Assembly: GCA_002066995.1 (NCBI GenBank) | Contig: MWTC01000035.1 | Coordinates: 1-64,000 of the forward strand | Source of the DNA: Sphingobacteriales bacterium UTBCD1 | GTDB taxonomy: Bacteria > Bacteroidota > Bacteroidia > Chitinophagales > Chitinophagaceae | Direction: 5' to 3' | Length of the DNA stretch: 64,000 nt | Shown: positions 26,146-36,845 of the stretch, piece after piece | Layout of the letters: the number at the start of each line of letters is the position of its first letter | Position numbering within the stretch: position 1 is the stretch's first letter | The notes under the pieces: generated by a model | What the model was told of the DNA's origin: nothing | The model's input: only the letters and a program-made list of their open reading frames with translations | Databases searched by the model: none | Translations under genes and position numbers: made by a program

Positions 26146-27828
26146 TCACTCTTCATCCGTTACGCATCCTTCTGATGCAGGTTTCACATATTTCGCATAT
26201 TTAAAAAGGATGCCTCTTTTCGCTTTCAGCCCGGGTTGTTTCCAGGCTGCTTTTCGTTTTGCTAACTCTGCATCATTTACTTTTAATGTGATCGAATTTT
26301 TTACCGCATCTATTTCAATGATATCTTCATTTTTTACCAATGCGATCAACCCGCCGTCGAATGCTTCGGGTGTGATGTGGCCCACGACAAAACCATGTGT
26401 GCCCCCGCTGAATCTTCCATCGGTGATCAGTGCAACGGATTTTCCCAATCCTGCTCCGATCAGTGCTGCGGTAGGTTTGAGCATCTCCGGCATTCCGGGT
26501 GCTCCTTTCGGGCCTACATATCGGATCACCACCACATCGCCTTCTTTGACTTTTTTATTCCGGATGCCTGCAATCAATTCAAATTCTCCGTCAAACACTC
26601 TTGCTGTTCCCGAAAATTTTTCTCCCTCTTTTCCTGAAATCTTTGCTACGCTTCCTTTTTCAGCAAGGTTTCCATATAGGATCTGTAAATGACTTGTTGC
26701 TTTTATCGGCTTTTCCAATGGATAAATGATATCCTGTTTTTTAAAATCCAGTTCGGGAATGCCTTCCAGGTTTTCTGCAATTGTTTTACCGGTTACGGTC
26801 AGGCAATCGCCATGTAAGAAATTATTTTTTAAAAGATATTTCATAACAGCCGGCACGCCTCCGTGTTCATGAAGGTCCTGCATCAGGTACTTTCCACTGG
26901 GTTTGAAATCAGCCAATACCGGGACTCTATTACCGATTTGCTGAAAATCATCTTGAGTAATGGATACATTCACACTTTTTGCCATGGCGATCAGGTGAAG
27001 AACTGCATTGGTACTTCCCCCTAATGTGATAACAACGGTGATGGCATTTTCAAATGCTCTTCTTGTCATGATTTCGGAAGGCTTGATATCTTTTTCCAGC
27101 AGTGACCGTATAGCTTTTCCTGCAGTAGCACATTCCTCAAGTTTTTCTTTACTTAATGCAGGGTTGGAAGAAGAGTAGGGCAAGCTCATTCCTAATGCTT
27201 CAATGGCGCTGGCCATGGTGTTGGCCGTGTACATACCACCGCAGGCACCGGCACCGGGACAACTGCATTTGACTATATTTTTAAAATCAATGTCATTAAG
27301 CTGGCTGGCAATCTTTTTTCCCAATGCTTCAAATGCCGAGACAATATTCAAGGCTTCACCGTGATAATGACCGGGGGCTATTGTGCCGCCATAAACCATA
27401 ATTGCCGGGCGATTCAGTCTCCCGATTGCGATCATGGAACCCGGCATGTTTTTATCACAACCGGGAATGGCGATCAGCCCGTCATAATATTGTGCGCCGC
27501 AAACTGTTTCGATAGAATCCGCAATGACATCACGGCTCACCAGCGAATATCTCATCCCTTCTGTTCCCATACTCATGCCGTCACTGACACCAATGGTATT
27601 GAAGATCAATCCTACCATTTCATTTTCCCATACTCCTTTCTTTACCAGTTTGGCAAGGTCATTCAGGTGCATGTTGCAGGTATTGCCATCATATCCCATA
27701 CTTACGATTCCTACCTGTGCTTTTTTCAGATCATCATCGGTAAGCCCGATACCGTACAACATTGCCTGGGCTGCAGGTTGTGTAGGATCCTGAGTTATTG
27801 TCTTGCTGTATTTGTTCAATTCGTTCAT
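26146..27828 (-). CDS. ilvD: Dihydroxy-acid dehydratase
   Basis: This 560-residue iron-sulfur enzyme dehydrates dihydroxy acids to the 2-oxo acids of valine and isoleucine. The cluster cysteines appear in GCDKNMPGS and [18 protein letters not shown], and the C-terminal [10 protein letters not shown] loop is conserved. It overlaps ilvE by four bases (translational coupling). Confidence 0.96.
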   Translation of the reverse strand: MNELNKYSKTITQDPTQPAAQAMLYGIGLTDDDLKKAQVGIVSMGYDGNTCNMHLNDLAKLVKKGVWENEMVGLIFNTIGVSDGMSMGTEGMRYSLVSRDVIADSIETVCGAQYYDGLIAIPGCDKNMPGSMIAIGRLNRPAIMVYGGTIAPGHYHGEALNIVSAFEALGKKIASQLNDIDFKNIVKCSCPGAGACGGMYTANTMASAIEALGMSLPYSSSNPALSKEKLEECATAGKAIRSLLEKDIKPSEIMTRRAFENAITVVITLGGSTNAVLHLIAMAKSVNVSITQDDFQQIGNRVPVLADFKPSGKYLMQDLHEHGGVPAVMKYLLKNNFLHGDCLTVTGKTIAENLEGIPELDFKKQDIIYPLEKPIKATSHLQILYGNLAEKGSVAKISGKEGEKFSGTARVFDGEFELIAGIRNKKVKEGDVVVIRYVGPKGAPGMPEMLKPTAALIGAGLGKSVALITDGRFSGGTHGFVVGHITPEAFDGGLIALVKNEDIIEIDAVKNSITLKVNDAELAKRKAAWKQPGLKAKRGILFKYAKYVKPASEGCVTDEE

Positions 27829-28739
27829 ACTAATGCTAATGCAGGTTTAAATTCTTTTTCTGTTACGGAATGTTTATAAGCATCCTGAATTTTTTTCGAC
27901 AGGGATTTATTCCACGACGCCGGAAATTTTGTATTATCCAGGCTTTCCATGCCAACTATTTCTGCAGCTGTGCCGCAGAAAAAAGCGGCATCTGCCTTTT
28001 TCAGTTCCTCAACGGAGAAAAACTTCTCTGCTACCGGTATCCCCATTTTGCTGCATAGTTCCAGAACAGTTGCTCTCGTAATACCGGGCAAAATATTCCC
28101 CGGTGCTGGAGTAAAAAGTTTGCCCTCTTTTTCAAAGAAAATATTTGCACCCGGCGCTTCAGCAACATTGTCATTTATATCCAGCAGCAACGCTTCATCA
28201 TAACCATTGGCTTTCGCTTCCTGGCTGGCAAGAATAGAATTTACATAATGGCCGGTTGCTTTTGCAGTGATTTTAAATCCTTTTGGATTGGGCCGTTGAA
28301 AGGAAGATGTCATCACTCTCAAAAGTTTTTCGCCTAAGAAAGGCTCCATCTTCCATGCTTCCACTACGAGAAATGATTCATCGTTTTGATCAAACTTCAT
28401 ATTGGCCGGAGCATAGACTACCGGGCGGATGTAAGCATCCTGCAATTTATTTTTTTGCAACAACTCATAAGTGATTGCGATCAGTTTCTCAGTGCTCCAT
28501 GTATAGGGCATATTCAATGCAAGAGCTGATTGATGCAGGCGGTCATAATGTTCAGCCGCTTTGAAGATCTTTGTTTCCCCTGAATGAGTTTTATAAGAAC
28601 GGATACCTTCAAATACGGCATAACCATAGTGAAATGACTGGCTGTAAAAATCCATTTTTGCCACTGTTGCTTTTGTAAAAGCTCCGTTTAACCAAAGAAC
28701 CGTATGGTCGTTATAATAAGAACCCATTTTAATCTTCAT
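27825..28739 (-). CDS. ilvE: Branched-chain-amino-acid aminotransferase
   Basis: This fold-type IV PLP enzyme carries out the last step of Val, Leu and Ile synthesis. [16 protein letters not shown], the lysine-containing [10 protein letters not shown] and [11 protein letters not shown] are diagnostic. The protein has 304 residues from the ATG at 28739, or 300 if the ATG at 28727 ([12 protein letters not shown]) is used. It is the first gene of the ilv operon, placed directly after a leader ORF and terminator. Confidence 0.95.
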   Translation of the reverse strand: MKIKMGSYYNDHTVLWLNGAFTKATVAKMDFYSQSFHYGYAVFEGIRSYKTHSGETKIFKAAEHYDRLHQSALALNMPYTWSTEKLIAITYELLQKNKLQDAYIRPVVYAPANMKFDQNDESFLVVEAWKMEPFLGEKLLRVMTSSFQRPNPKGFKITAKATGHYVNSILASQEAKANGYDEALLLDINDNVAEAPGANIFFEKEGKLFTPAPGNILPGITRATVLELCSKMGIPVAEKFFSVEELKKADAAFFCGTAAEIVGMESLDNTKFPASWNKSLSKKIQDAYKHSVTEKEFKPALALV

Positions 28740-28753
28740 TTTTTAAGATGAAT

Positions 28754-28782
28754 AAAAAAACCCGCCTTTTTTGAGGCGGGTT
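28754..28782 (-). terminator. ilv operon attenuator terminator
   Basis: On the minus strand, AACCCGCCT (28782-28774) pairs with AGGCGGGTT (28767-28759) over nine bases with a six-base loop and continues into a T run. It stands between the leader ORF and ilvE, so transcription of ilv genes must read through it. Confidence 0.9.
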
Positions 28783-28823
28783 ACTATTTTTAGTTTTATC
28801 TTTTTATAGTCATGCACCACCTC
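28773..28823 (-). promoter_or_regulatory. ilv antiterminator pairing
   Basis: GAGGTGG in the leader ORF (28823-28817, codons 29-31) can pair with CCGCCTC (28779-28773), which is the 5' arm of the terminator, with one G-U pair. Formation of this stem would prevent the terminator. A small competing hairpin, TCTGC/GCAGG, sits at 28836-28823. Confidence 0.65.
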
Positions 28824-28908
28824 CTGCTGAAGCAGATATAATAATCACAACCACAATAATAATTGCGGCAACAGAAGTGATGATACTATATGAAAGTTTC
28901 TTCAGCAT
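28810..28908 (-). CDS. ilvL: ilv operon leader peptide
   Basis: This 32-codon ORF reads MLKKLSYSIITSVAA, then III VVV III, then SASAGGGA and stop. It has eleven Ile/Val codons in 16 positions from codon 9, including nine in a row at 16-24. It ends 28 bases before a terminator in front of ilvE. The composition points to sensing of charged tRNA-Ile and tRNA-Val by stalling. The peptide also looks like a membrane helix, so it could be mistaken for a small membrane protein. Confidence 0.85.
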   Translation of the reverse strand: MLKKLSYSIITSVAAIIIVVVIIISASAGGGA

Positions 28909-28925
28909 GAAGGATGTATGTTTGA

Positions 28926-28933
28926 CAAATATA
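28926..28933 (-). promoter_or_regulatory. Candidate -7 element for the ilv leader
   Basis: TATATTTG on the minus strand, identical to the his -7 element, lies 17 bases upstream of the leader ATG. The -33 region is weak (TTCTTT at the expected distance). Confidence 0.6.
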
Positions 28934-29019
28934 CACCCGCCGTTTCTAAAAAAAGAACTCAGCAAGCAATTTTCTTTAAAAAATATTTCCGAACAATTGT
29001 TCGTTCCCTTTCTTCCCGC

Positions 29020-30141
29020 TCAGATGATAGTTGATTTTCTCAACTCGATATACTCTTTTTTGACTGATCCGGGTATTTTTCCAATCACGTAATCACTGAT
29101 CAGTTCTCCGATGGTGGAAGTAAAATAAAAATTCACCGGATCAAGATCTTTCGTTACAAAACCATTATGCAGCGTCCAGTTCACTCCTTCCCGTATCTGG
29201 GATGCTTCTTCATTCATGCCAAGATATTCAAGCATCATGGCTGCCGACAGAACAGAACCTAACGGGTTGGCAATATCTTTTCCCGCTGCCTGCGGGTAAG
29301 AACCATGTATGGGCTCAAACAATATACTTCCTTTACCTACCGAAGCGGAGGGCAGCAGTCCAAGAGATCCGCTTAATACACTGGCTTCATCACTCAGTAT
29401 ATCACCGAACATGTTTTCCGTGAGCAGCACATCAAACTGCTTTGGATTTAAAATGATCTGCATGGCTGCATTGTCCACAAACATGTAATCAACAGATACA
29501 TCCGGATACCGTTGGGCTGTTTCTTTGATCGTTTTCCTCCAAAGTCTTGATGTTTCTAAGACATTTGCTTTATCAACAAGAGTTAACTTTTTTCTTCTAC
29601 CCGGCTTTTGTGCATACTGAAAAGCAAGTTCCGCCACTCTTTCGATCTCTTCTTTGGAATACACACATTCATCGCTTGCCCTTGTTCCTTCTTCGTTCAG
29701 TTCTTTTTTACCAAAATATATACCGCCGGTCAACTCACGGAATATGATGAAATCAACTTCTTCTAGATTCTTACTTTTCAAAGGAGACAGGTGATGTTGG
29801 CTGGGATAGGTATTAATAGGCCTGATGTTTGCAAAGAGCTGTAATGATTTTCTCAATTTCAGCAATCCTTGTTCCGGCCTAATTTTGGCAGAAGGATCGT
29901 TATCATATTTTGGATGACCGATAGCTCCAAGTAAAACGGCATCGCAGTTAAGGCAGGCTTCAATGGTTTCATCAGGCAATGGATTCCCTGTTTTGTCAAT
30001 TGCATCTGCACCCATCAGGCAATAGGTAAATTCAAATTCATGCCCGAATCTTTCTGCAATGGATCTTAATACACGTACCGATTGCCGTGTAACTTCGGGG
30101 CCGATGCCATCACCTTCAATGATTACAAAGTTCTTTTTCAT
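29020..30141 (-). CDS. leuB: 3-isopropylmalate dehydrogenase
   Basis: This 373-residue NAD enzyme oxidises and decarboxylates 3-isopropylmalate. GDGIGPEV at the N-terminus, [39 protein letters not shown] and the NAD-contact [19 protein letters not shown] are all conserved. The ATG overlaps the leuD end by four bases. The C-terminus is slightly extended beyond the typical 350-360 residues. Confidence 0.96.
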   Translation of the reverse strand: MKKNFVIIEGDGIGPEVTRQSVRVLRSIAERFGHEFEFTYCLMGADAIDKTGNPLPDETIEACLNCDAVLLGAIGHPKYDNDPSAKIRPEQGLLKLRKSLQLFANIRPINTYPSQHHLSPLKSKNLEEVDFIIFRELTGGIYFGKKELNEEGTRASDECVYSKEEIERVAELAFQYAQKPGRRKKLTLVDKANVLETSRLWRKTIKETAQRYPDVSVDYMFVDNAAMQIILNPKQFDVLLTENMFGDILSDEASVLSGSLGLLPSASVGKGSILFEPIHGSYPQAAGKDIANPLGSVLSAAMMLEYLGMNEEASQIREGVNWTLHNGFVTKDLDPVNFYFTSTIGELISDYVIGKIPGSVKKEYIELRKSTII

Positions 30142-30752
30142 ACAAGCTGGTAAGATTTTGAATTTTCAGAATGTTTTTTTGATTCAAAAATTTCTATATC
30201 GTTTTTGATGCTGATCAGGAAATCTATATCGTTGTAGCCGTTCAGCAGGCAGGTTTTCTTGTAAGCGCTGATATCAAAGGATTCTTCCTCACCTGTGCCG
30301 TCAATCCTGATTTTTTGATTTCCGAGATCGATAGTCAATTCAGAATCGGGGCCCTGTTGAAATATTTTTTGCAAAAAGGGTTCACTTACCTGAACAGGCA
30401 GCACTCCATTGTTCAGGGCATTGTTTTTAAAAATATCGGCAAAGAAGCTGGATACCACTGCATGAAAGCCATAATCCTTCAGTGCCCAGGCAGCATGTTC
30501 TCTTGAAGATCCGCATCCGAAATTTTTCTCTGCTACAAGAATTTCGCCGCTGTATGTGGAATTGTTTAATACAAAATCCTTTCTGGGTTTTGTTTCATCA
30601 TTGTTTTCATACCTCCAGTCACGAAAAAGATTTTTTCCGAATCCCTCTTTGGTGGTGGCTTTTAAAAAGCGGGCGGGAATAATCTGGTCCGTATCCACAT
30701 TTTCAATTTTGAGAGGAATAAAACGGCTTTTTATGATTTCTAATTTTTGCAT
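30138..30752 (-). CDS. leuD: 3-isopropylmalate dehydratase small subunit
   Basis: This 204-residue aconitase swivel-domain protein pairs with Leu[13 protein letters not shown] and [14 protein letters not shown] are the family hallmarks. It follows leuC by 64 bases, in a gap that holds a copy of the TGAAAAGTCAAAA spacer repeat, and overlaps leuB by four bases. Confidence 0.96.
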   Translation of the reverse strand: MQKLEIIKSRFIPLKIENVDTDQIIPARFLKATTKEGFGKNLFRDWRYENNDETKPRKDFVLNNSTYSGEILVAEKNFGCGSSREHAAWALKDYGFHAVVSSFFADIFKNNALNNGVLPVQVSEPFLQKIFQQGPDSELTIDLGNQKIRIDGTGEEESFDISAYKKTCLLNGYNDIDFLISIKNDIEIFESKKHSENSKSYQLV

Positions 30753-30816
30753 TTGCGTTTGTTAAAGTGAAAAGTCAAAATGTAATAACCGGGGTCATTT
30801 TTTACTTTTGAAATTT

Positions 30817-32217
30817 TTAATTGAATAACTCTCTTACATCAGTCACCATACCCGTTATTGCAGCAGCAGCAGCGGTCAACGGGCTTGCCAATAATGTTCT
30901 TGCTCCGGCACCCTGCCTTCCTTCAAAATTCCTGTTGGAAGTGGAGATGCAATATTTCCCTGCCGGTATTTTGTCTTCATTCATCCCGAGGCAGGCAGAG
31001 CATCCTGACTGGCGCAACATGAACCCAGCATCTTCAAAAATTTTATCTATTCCTTCTTCCCTGGCCTGCATTTCCACCTGGTGACTTCCGGGAACCACCC
31101 ATACTTCTACACCCGCTGCTTTCTTTTTCCCTTTTACAAATGATGCAACCATGCGCAGGTCTTCAATACGTGAATTGGTGCAACTGCCGATAAAAACGTA
31201 ATCCACTTTCTTTCCTTTGATGTTGACCCCTGCTTCCAGTCCCATATAGCGGAGTGCTTTTTCAAAAGAAGCTCTTTCTTTGTCATCTATTTCACTGAAA
31301 GAGGGAATATGACCGGTAACAGGGATACCCATACCCGGATTGGTTCCGTAAGTAATCATCGGTTCAATTTCCGCTGCATTGATATTTATTTCCCTGTCGA
31401 AAGTTGCGTCGGCATCGCTGTATAAAGTTTTCCAGTAAGCAAGTTTCTTTTCCCATTCTTCTCCCTGGGGGGCAAATCTTCTTCCTTTAATATAATTGAA
31501 TGTTGTTTCATCAGGAGCAATCATTCCTCCTCTTGCACCCATTTCTATACTCATGTTGCAAATGGTCATTCTCGCTTCCATGCTTAATGAACGGATGGCG
31601 GAACCTGCATACTCAACAAAATAGCCGGTAGCGCCACTTGCTGATATTTTTGAGATGATGTAAAGAATGATGTCCTTAGATACAACAGCATTGTTTAATT
31701 CGCCATTGATATTGATGCGCATCAGTTTCGGCTTACTTTGCAACAGGCATTGGGTAGTCATTACCATTTCTACTTCACTGGTTCCTATGCCAAATGCTAT
31801 TGTGCCGAAAGCTCCGTGTGTGGAGGTGTGGCTGTCACCGCAAACAATGGTCATCCCCGGTTGTGTGATTCCCAGTTCAGGCCCAATCACGTGGACGATG
31901 CCCTGGTATGGGTGTCCGAGCCCGTACAGCTCAACACCATGTTCCGCACAATTCTTTTTCAGTGCTTCAACCTGCAGGCGGCTCAATTCTTCTTTGATCG
32001 GTAATTCCTGGTGCAGTGTCGGTACGTTATGATCCGCTGTGGCAACAGTTTGCCTGGGCCGGAATAATTTTATGCCTCTGTTGTTAAGCCCGGTGAAAGC
32101 CTGCGGACTGGTCACTTCATGAATGAAATGTTTGTCAATGTATAAAACAGAAGGACCTTCTTCTATTTGTTTTACTATATGATCTTCCCAGATCTTTTCG
32201 AATAATGTTTTACCCAT
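30817..32217 (-). CDS. leuC: 3-isopropylmalate dehydratase large subunit
   Basis: This 466-residue aconitase-like protein carries the 4Fe-4S cluster. The three cysteine ligands are in [14 protein letters not shown] and [22 protein letters not shown] and [10 protein letters not shown] are conserved. It lies six bases after leuA. Confidence 0.96.
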   Translation of the reverse strand: MGKTLFEKIWEDHIVKQIEEGPSVLYIDKHFIHEVTSPQAFTGLNNRGIKLFRPRQTVATADHNVPTLHQELPIKEELSRLQVEALKKNCAEHGVELYGLGHPYQGIVHVIGPELGITQPGMTIVCGDSHTSTHGAFGTIAFGIGTSEVEMVMTTQCLLQSKPKLMRININGELNNAVVSKDIILYIISKISASGATGYFVEYAGSAIRSLSMEARMTICNMSIEMGARGGMIAPDETTFNYIKGRRFAPQGEEWEKKLAYWKTLYSDADATFDREININAAEIEPMITYGTNPGMGIPVTGHIPSFSEIDDKERASFEKALRYMGLEAGVNIKGKKVDYVFIGSCTNSRIEDLRMVASFVKGKKKAAGVEVWVVPGSHQVEMQAREEGIDKIFEDAGFMLRQSGCSACLGMNEDKIPAGKYCISTSNRNFEGRQGAGARTLLASPLTAAAAAITGMVTDVRELFN

Positions 32218-32223
32218 ATTCTG

Positions 32224-33393
32224 TTATGCGGTTACGGTCTTTTTCCGGTACTGTTGTGCCATGTCAGCCAGGTCAGCATCTTCTACTTCTTTTTTCTTGT
32301 CGGCTACAGCAAGAAAATTAATGTATAATTCATCTATATCATTTCTGTCAAAGCGGAAACCAAGCTTTTGAAAACGGTATGCCAATGCGCTTCGTCCGCT
32401 CCTGGCAGTGAGAACTATTTTCGAACTGTCTGCACCAACTTCTTCCGGGTTGATGATCTCGTAGGTAAGCGCATTTTTCAAAAATCCATCCTGGTGAATT
32501 CCTGATGAATGTGAAAAAGCATTGCTTCCAACGATAGCTTTATTCGGTTGCACCGGCATTCTCATTGTGTCAGATACCAGCCGGCTGATGGGATTGAGTT
32601 GTTCCGTTTTTATATCGGTATGGAAACCGAGATGTTTATGCTGCCGGATAATCATCACTACTTCTTCCAGCGAGGTATTACCGGCCCTTTCGCCCAATCC
32701 ATTGATGGTACATTCAATTTGTCTTGCGCCCGCTATCACTCCGGTTATTGAATTAGCCGTTGCCAAACCAAGATCATTGTGGCAATGGCAGGAGATCACT
32801 GCTTTGTCAATATTCGGAACATTATTGACCAGGTAAGCGATCTTTTCACCATATTGATATGGCAGGCAATACCCGGTTGTATCGGGGATATTTACTACAG
32901 TAGCGCCTGCTTTGATCACTGCTTCGATCACGGCGGCGAGATAATCATTATCAGTACGCCCGGCATCTTCGGCATAAAATTCCACATCACCTGTGAAATT
33001 TCTTGCCCACTTCACACATTGAACAGCTCTTTGCAAAATTTCTTCACGGGTAGAGTTGAACTTTGATTTGATGTGATAGTCCGAAGTGCCGATACCGGTA
33101 TGTATTCTTGGTCTTGCTGCATGCTTTAAAGCCTGTGCTGCCGTTTCAATATCTTTTTGAACGGCACGGCTTAACCCGCAGACGGTTGCTTTTTTTATAT
33201 GTTTTGCAATCTGGCTTACCGACTCAAAATCACCGGGAGAAGAGATTGGGAAGCCCGCCTCAATAATATCCACTCCAAGCCCTTCCAGTTTTAAGGCAAG
33301 GTCCAGTTTTTCTTCAGTATTCAACTTGCAGCCGGGAACCTGTTCGCCATCCCTTAGTGTCGTGTCAAAAATGTAAACTTTGTCTTTGGACAT
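32224..33393 (-). CDS. leuA: 2-isopropylmalate synthase
   Basis: This 389-residue enzyme condenses acetyl-CoA with 2-oxoisovalerate, the first leucine-specific step. [12 protein letters not shown], the metal-binding [14 protein letters not shown] and NGLGERAGN are clear. At 389 residues it lacks the full C-terminal LeuA allosteric domain of the 510-residue enzymes, so feedback by leucine may differ. It is the first gene of the minus-strand leu block and is divergent from an unassigned gene at 33605. No Leu-codon leader ORF was seen upstream. Confidence 0.93.
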   Translation of the reverse strand: MSKDKVYIFDTTLRDGEQVPGCKLNTEEKLDLALKLEGLGVDIIEAGFPISSPGDFESVSQIAKHIKKATVCGLSRAVQKDIETAAQALKHAARPRIHTGIGTSDYHIKSKFNSTREEILQRAVQCVKWARNFTGDVEFYAEDAGRTDNDYLAAVIEAVIKAGATVVNIPDTTGYCLPYQYGEKIAYLVNNVPNIDKAVISCHCHNDLGLATANSITGVIAGARQIECTINGLGERAGNTSLEEVVMIIRQHKHLGFHTDIKTEQLNPISRLVSDTMRMPVQPNKAIVGSNAFSHSSGIHQDGFLKNALTYEIINPEEVGADSSKIVLTARSGRSALAYRFQKLGFRFDRNDIDELYINFLAVADKKKEVEDADLADMAQQYRKKTVTA

Positions 33394-33491
33394 AATTAAT
33401 GATAAATTAGGCGAGATGAAAATGCAGGCTGCTTAATTTTGCGTTGCTTGCTTATAACCCAAAAAGATAAACAACCTGCACAGCTAAGTTA

Positions 33492-33503
33492 CCGGCATGC
33501 CGG
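33492..33503. promoter_or_regulatory. 12-base palindrome upstream of leuA
   Basis: CCGGCATGCCGG is a perfect palindrome in the 211-base divergent region between leuA and the gene at 33605. It may be an operator, but no protein is assigned to it. Confidence 0.4.
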
Positions 33504-33521
33504 CGGGTGCTCAAAACAAAA

Positions 33522-33554
33522 TACAGTTGGTTTTACACTGTGTAAAGAACTGTA
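33522..33554. promoter_or_regulatory. Nested inverted repeat in the leuA/33605 divergent region
   Basis: TACAGTT (33522-33528) and AACTGTA (33548-33554) enclose TTTACAC (33532-33538) and GTGTAAA (33540-33546) around a single T. The linkers are three and one bases, so it forms a bulged hairpin or a double operator. Confidence 0.5.
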
Positions 33555-33604
33555 TATCCGCTGAAATGCTGTGCTGTAAAGGGTTTTAGACAAAAAGAAT
33601 TACG

Positions 33605-35200
33605 ATGGCCAACCGTTCCGCCGATATGCTGTTTCAGCTCGTAAAATCTCTGGAGAAGTCTGAAAAGAGAAATTTCAAACTTTTCGTGAGAAGGAATTCT
33701 TCGTCAGACAACCTGAAGACCATCCAGCTTTTTGATGCTTTGGATAAAATGAGTGAGTATGATGAGAAATTCCTTTTGCAAAAACACAAGGGAATTCAAA
33801 AGAAACAGCTCTCGAATATTAAGGCCAGTTTATACCGCCAGATCCTGTCAAGCCTGAGGCTGATCCGTGATGAGGATAATATTGACATCCGCCTTCATGA
33901 GCAAATGGACTATGCCCGGATATTGTATAATAAAGGCCTGTATATGCAAAGCCTGAAACAACTGGAGCGTTTGAAAGAACTGGCAAGATCCCATCGCCAG
34001 CTTACATACATGCAGCAGGCTTTATTTTTTGAAAAGAAGATCGAAGCATTATACATCACGCATAGTATGCAGGACAGGGCCGATCAGCTTTCAGCAGAAT
34101 CAGACGAAGTGACCAGGGAGCTTACTTCGGTAAACCGGTTATCCAACTTGTCGCTTTTGCTTTACGGGTGGTATATTAAACATGGCCATGCAAGAAATCA
34201 AAACGACCTGGACGAGATACGTTCGTTTTTTGAAAAGCACTTGCCGGGGGGTGTTTATAAAGCAGAAAGTTTTTATGAAAAATTATACCTCTACCAGAGC
34301 TATTGCTGGTATGCTTCCATCCGGAGGGATTTTCTGCAATATTACCGTTATTCAAAAAAATGGGTTGATCTTTTCGGGGAATATCCTGAAGTATTGCCAA
34401 TAGAAACGGCAGCATATATTAAAGGCATGCAAAACCTGATGAATGCTCTTTTTTATTTATTGAGCCGGCAGAAACTGCACGAAGCTATTAAAACTTTTGA
34501 GCAGTTTGCACATACGAAACTGGTCGAGCAGAATGAAAACAACCGTATCCTGACCTATGTGTTTTTATATACAGCACGGATCAATTTATATTTTTTAAAA
34601 GGCACATTTACAAAAGGATTAAGACTGGTTCCTTTCCTGGAAGACATGCTGAAGAAATATGGAATTTATCTCGATGAACACCGGGTGCTGGTATTTTATT
34701 ACAAGATCGCATGTCTTTACTTTGGCAGCGGCAATAATGAAAAAGCAATTGAATATCTCAATAAAATTATCAATTTAAAAAGTGATTTATGGATAGACCT
34801 TCAGTGTTATGCCCGCCTGCTGCACCTGATCGCTCATTACGAATTGGGAAATTTTGATCTGCTGGAATACCTGACCAAATCCGTTTACCGGTATATGGCA
34901 AAAATGCAAAATCTCAGTAAGGTGGAAGAAGAGATGTTTGCATTTTTACGAAAATCATTTCATGTCGGCGCACATGCACTGAAACCTGAATTTGAAAAGC
35001 TGTTGGCTACGCTGAAAAAATATGAAGGCAATCCGCTCGAAAGCCGGGCATTTGCCTACCTGGATGTGATCTCCTGGCTGGAAAGCAAGATCAATAATGT
35101 GAATGTGCAGGATGTGATCGCTCAGCGGCTGATGCAATTTCAAAAAGCAGGGAGCAGGAAAAATTATGTAACCAGTAAAGAGCCTGATAAAAAAAAGTAA
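33605..35200 (+). CDS. Conserved helical protein of unknown function
   Basis: This 531-residue protein has no signal peptide and is almost wholly helical, with repeats of aromatic/Leu pairs reminiscent of TPR or similar helical repeats. One example is ARILYNKGLYMQSLKQLERL, and another is IACLYFGSGNNEKAIEYLNK. The N-terminus (LFQLVKSLEKSEKRNFKLF) is a conserved opening in Bacteroidota proteins of this kind. I recognise no catalytic motif. The altronate dehydratase-like gene begins four bases after it, so the two are co-transcribed. A scaffold or regulator role is only a guess. Confidence 0.75.
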   Translation: MANRSADMLFQLVKSLEKSEKRNFKLFVRRNSSSDNLKTIQLFDALDKMSEYDEKFLLQKHKGIQKKQLSNIKASLYRQILSSLRLIRDEDNIDIRLHEQMDYARILYNKGLYMQSLKQLERLKELARSHRQLTYMQQALFFEKKIEALYITHSMQDRADQLSAESDEVTRELTSVNRLSNLSLLLYGWYIKHGHARNQNDLDEIRSFFEKHLPGGVYKAESFYEKLYLYQSYCWYASIRRDFLQYYRYSKKWVDLFGEYPEVLPIETAAYIKGMQNLMNALFYLLSRQKLHEAIKTFEQFAHTKLVEQNENNRILTYVFLYTARINLYFLKGTFTKGLRLVPFLEDMLKKYGIYLDEHRVLVFYYKIACLYFGSGNNEKAIEYLNKIINLKSDLWIDLQCYARLLHLIAHYELGNFDLLEYLTKSVYRYMAKMQNLSKVEEEMFAFLRKSFHVGAHALKPEFEKLLATLKKYEGNPLESRAFAYLDVISWLESKINNVNVQDVIAQRLMQFQKAGSRKNYVTSKEPDKKK

Positions 35201-35204
35201 ACTT

Positions 35205-36845
35205 ATGCAACGTGTTTTAAAAATTCACCCGGAAGACAATGTGCTGGTGGCACTGAGAAATCTTTCCAAAGGAGAAAAAATTCCCTATAACGGTGATGAG
35301 TATGTATTGCAGGAAAACGTTCCTGCCAAACATAAATTTTTTACGCACGAATTGAACCCGGGTGATAAGGTTATCATGTACGGTGTATTGGTGGGTAAAG
35401 CCCAGCACGCAGTACCTGCCGGCGGACTCATGACCACTGAAAACGTGAAACATGCTGCAGAACCTTATAGATACCGTCCTTCTCATTATGAATGGCATGC
35501 CCCGGATGTTTCAAAATTTACCGGGAGAACCTTCAAAGGATACCATCGGCGTGATGGAAGGGTGGGCACTGCTAATTACTGGGTATTCATGCCTACGGTA
35601 TTTTGTGAGAACAGGAATCTTGATGTCATTCGGGAAGCGTTGCACAATGAATTAGGTTATGCTGTTACCGATAAATATAAGCAGAAAGCTCATCATCTTG
35701 TAGCATTATACAAAAGCGGCGGAGATATTTCTGCAATGGACCTGGAGATAAAAGAATCTTTCGTTAATACCAATAGAGTTTTCAAAAATGTTGATGGAAT
35801 AAAATTTTTAAATCATACCGGAGGTTGCGGCGGCACCCGTCAGGATGCGGCTACATTGGGCAAATTACTGGCAGCCTATGCGGATCATCCGAATGTGGCA
35901 GGAGTGACGGTTTTAAGCCTTGGCTGCCAGCACCTGCAGGTTCAGGACTTTTTGGATGATCTGAAGCAGCGAAACCCAAACTTTGATAAACCGCTTTATG
36001 TTTTCGAACAACAGAAAACCCAAAGTGAAGAACAACTGATCACTGAGGCGATCCGGAAAACTTTTCTCGGATTGATTGAAGTGAATCAGCAGGAACGTAA
36101 GCCCGCATCTTTGGACAAACTGGTGATTGGTGTGAAGTGCGGTGGCAGTGATGGATTCAGCGGCATTTCTGCCAATCCTGCCGTTGGCTATTGTTCTGAT
36201 CTGCTGGTGGCGCTTGGAGGAAAGATCTTACTGGCAGAATTTCCTGAATTATGCGGTGCCGAACAGCAGTTGATCGACCGCACAAAAGATGAAACTGCCG
36301 CAAAAAAATTCATACGACTGATGACTGAGTATAATGAGCAGGCACATAAAGTAGGTTCAGGATTTGAAATGAATCCCTCTCCGGGAAATATCAGGGATGG
36401 GTTGATCACTGATGCAATCAAAAGCAATGGAGCTGCCAAAAAAGGCGGCACATCACCGGTGGCCGATGTTTTGGATTATACGGAACCGGCTACAAAGCCC
36501 GGGTTGAGCCTGGTATGCACACCGGGAAATGATGTGGAAGCCACAACCGGCAAAGCAGCTTCGGGGGCAACGTTGATTTTGTTTACAACCGGGTTGGGAA
36601 CGCCCACCGGAAATCCGGTTTGCCCGGTGATAAAAATTGCAACAAACACAGGATTGATGAAAAGAATGTCTGACATCATTGACATCAATGCAGGACCGGT
36701 TATTGACGGAGAAAAAACAATTGAACAGATGGGAGAAGAAATATTGGAATATTGTATCAAAGCGGCAAGTGGTGAAGTGATTCCCAAAGCAGTTCAACTA
36801 AACCAGGATGACTTTATTCCATGGAAAAGGGGAGTAAGCCTGTAG
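35205..36845 (+). CDS. uxaA: UxaA-family altronate dehydratase
   Basis: This 546-residue protein fuses an N-terminal SAF-like region (about 1-95, VLKIHPEDNVLVALRNLSKG) to the UxaA dehydratase domain (GRVGTANYWVFMPTVFCENR, GVKCGGSDGFSGISANPA and the C-terminal TGLGTPTGNPVCPVIKI). Enzymes of this family dehydrate D-altronate to 2-keto-3-deoxygluconate with iron. No other hexuronate genes (uxaB, uxaC, kdgK) lie nearby, so the substrate could be another aldonate. Confidence 0.85.
   Translation: MQRVLKIHPEDNVLVALRNLSKGEKIPYNGDEYVLQENVPAKHKFFTHELNPGDKVIMYGVLVGKAQHAVPAGGLMTTENVKHAAEPYRYRPSHYEWHAPDVSKFTGRTFKGYHRRDGRVGTANYWVFMPTVFCENRNLDVIREALHNELGYAVTDKYKQKAHHLVALYKSGGDISAMDLEIKESFVNTNRVFKNVDGIKFLNHTGGCGGTRQDAATLGKLLAAYADHPNVAGVTVLSLGCQHLQVQDFLDDLKQRNPNFDKPLYVFEQQKTQSEEQLITEAIRKTFLGLIEVNQQERKPASLDKLVIGVKCGGSDGFSGISANPAVGYCSDLLVALGGKILLAEFPELCGAEQQLIDRTKDETAAKKFIRLMTEYNEQAHKVGSGFEMNPSPGNIRDGLITDAIKSNGAAKKGGTSPVADVLDYTEPATKPGLSLVCTPGNDVEATTGKAASGATLILFTTGLGTPTGNPVCPVIKIATNTGLMKRMSDIIDINAGPVIDGEKTIEQMGEEILEYCIKAASGEVIPKAVQLNQDDFIPWKRGVSL

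Noticed and set aside
33394-33604. Possible leucine leader peptide upstream of leuA
   Set aside because: No ORF with clustered Leu codons and no terminator-antiterminator pair was found on the minus strand.
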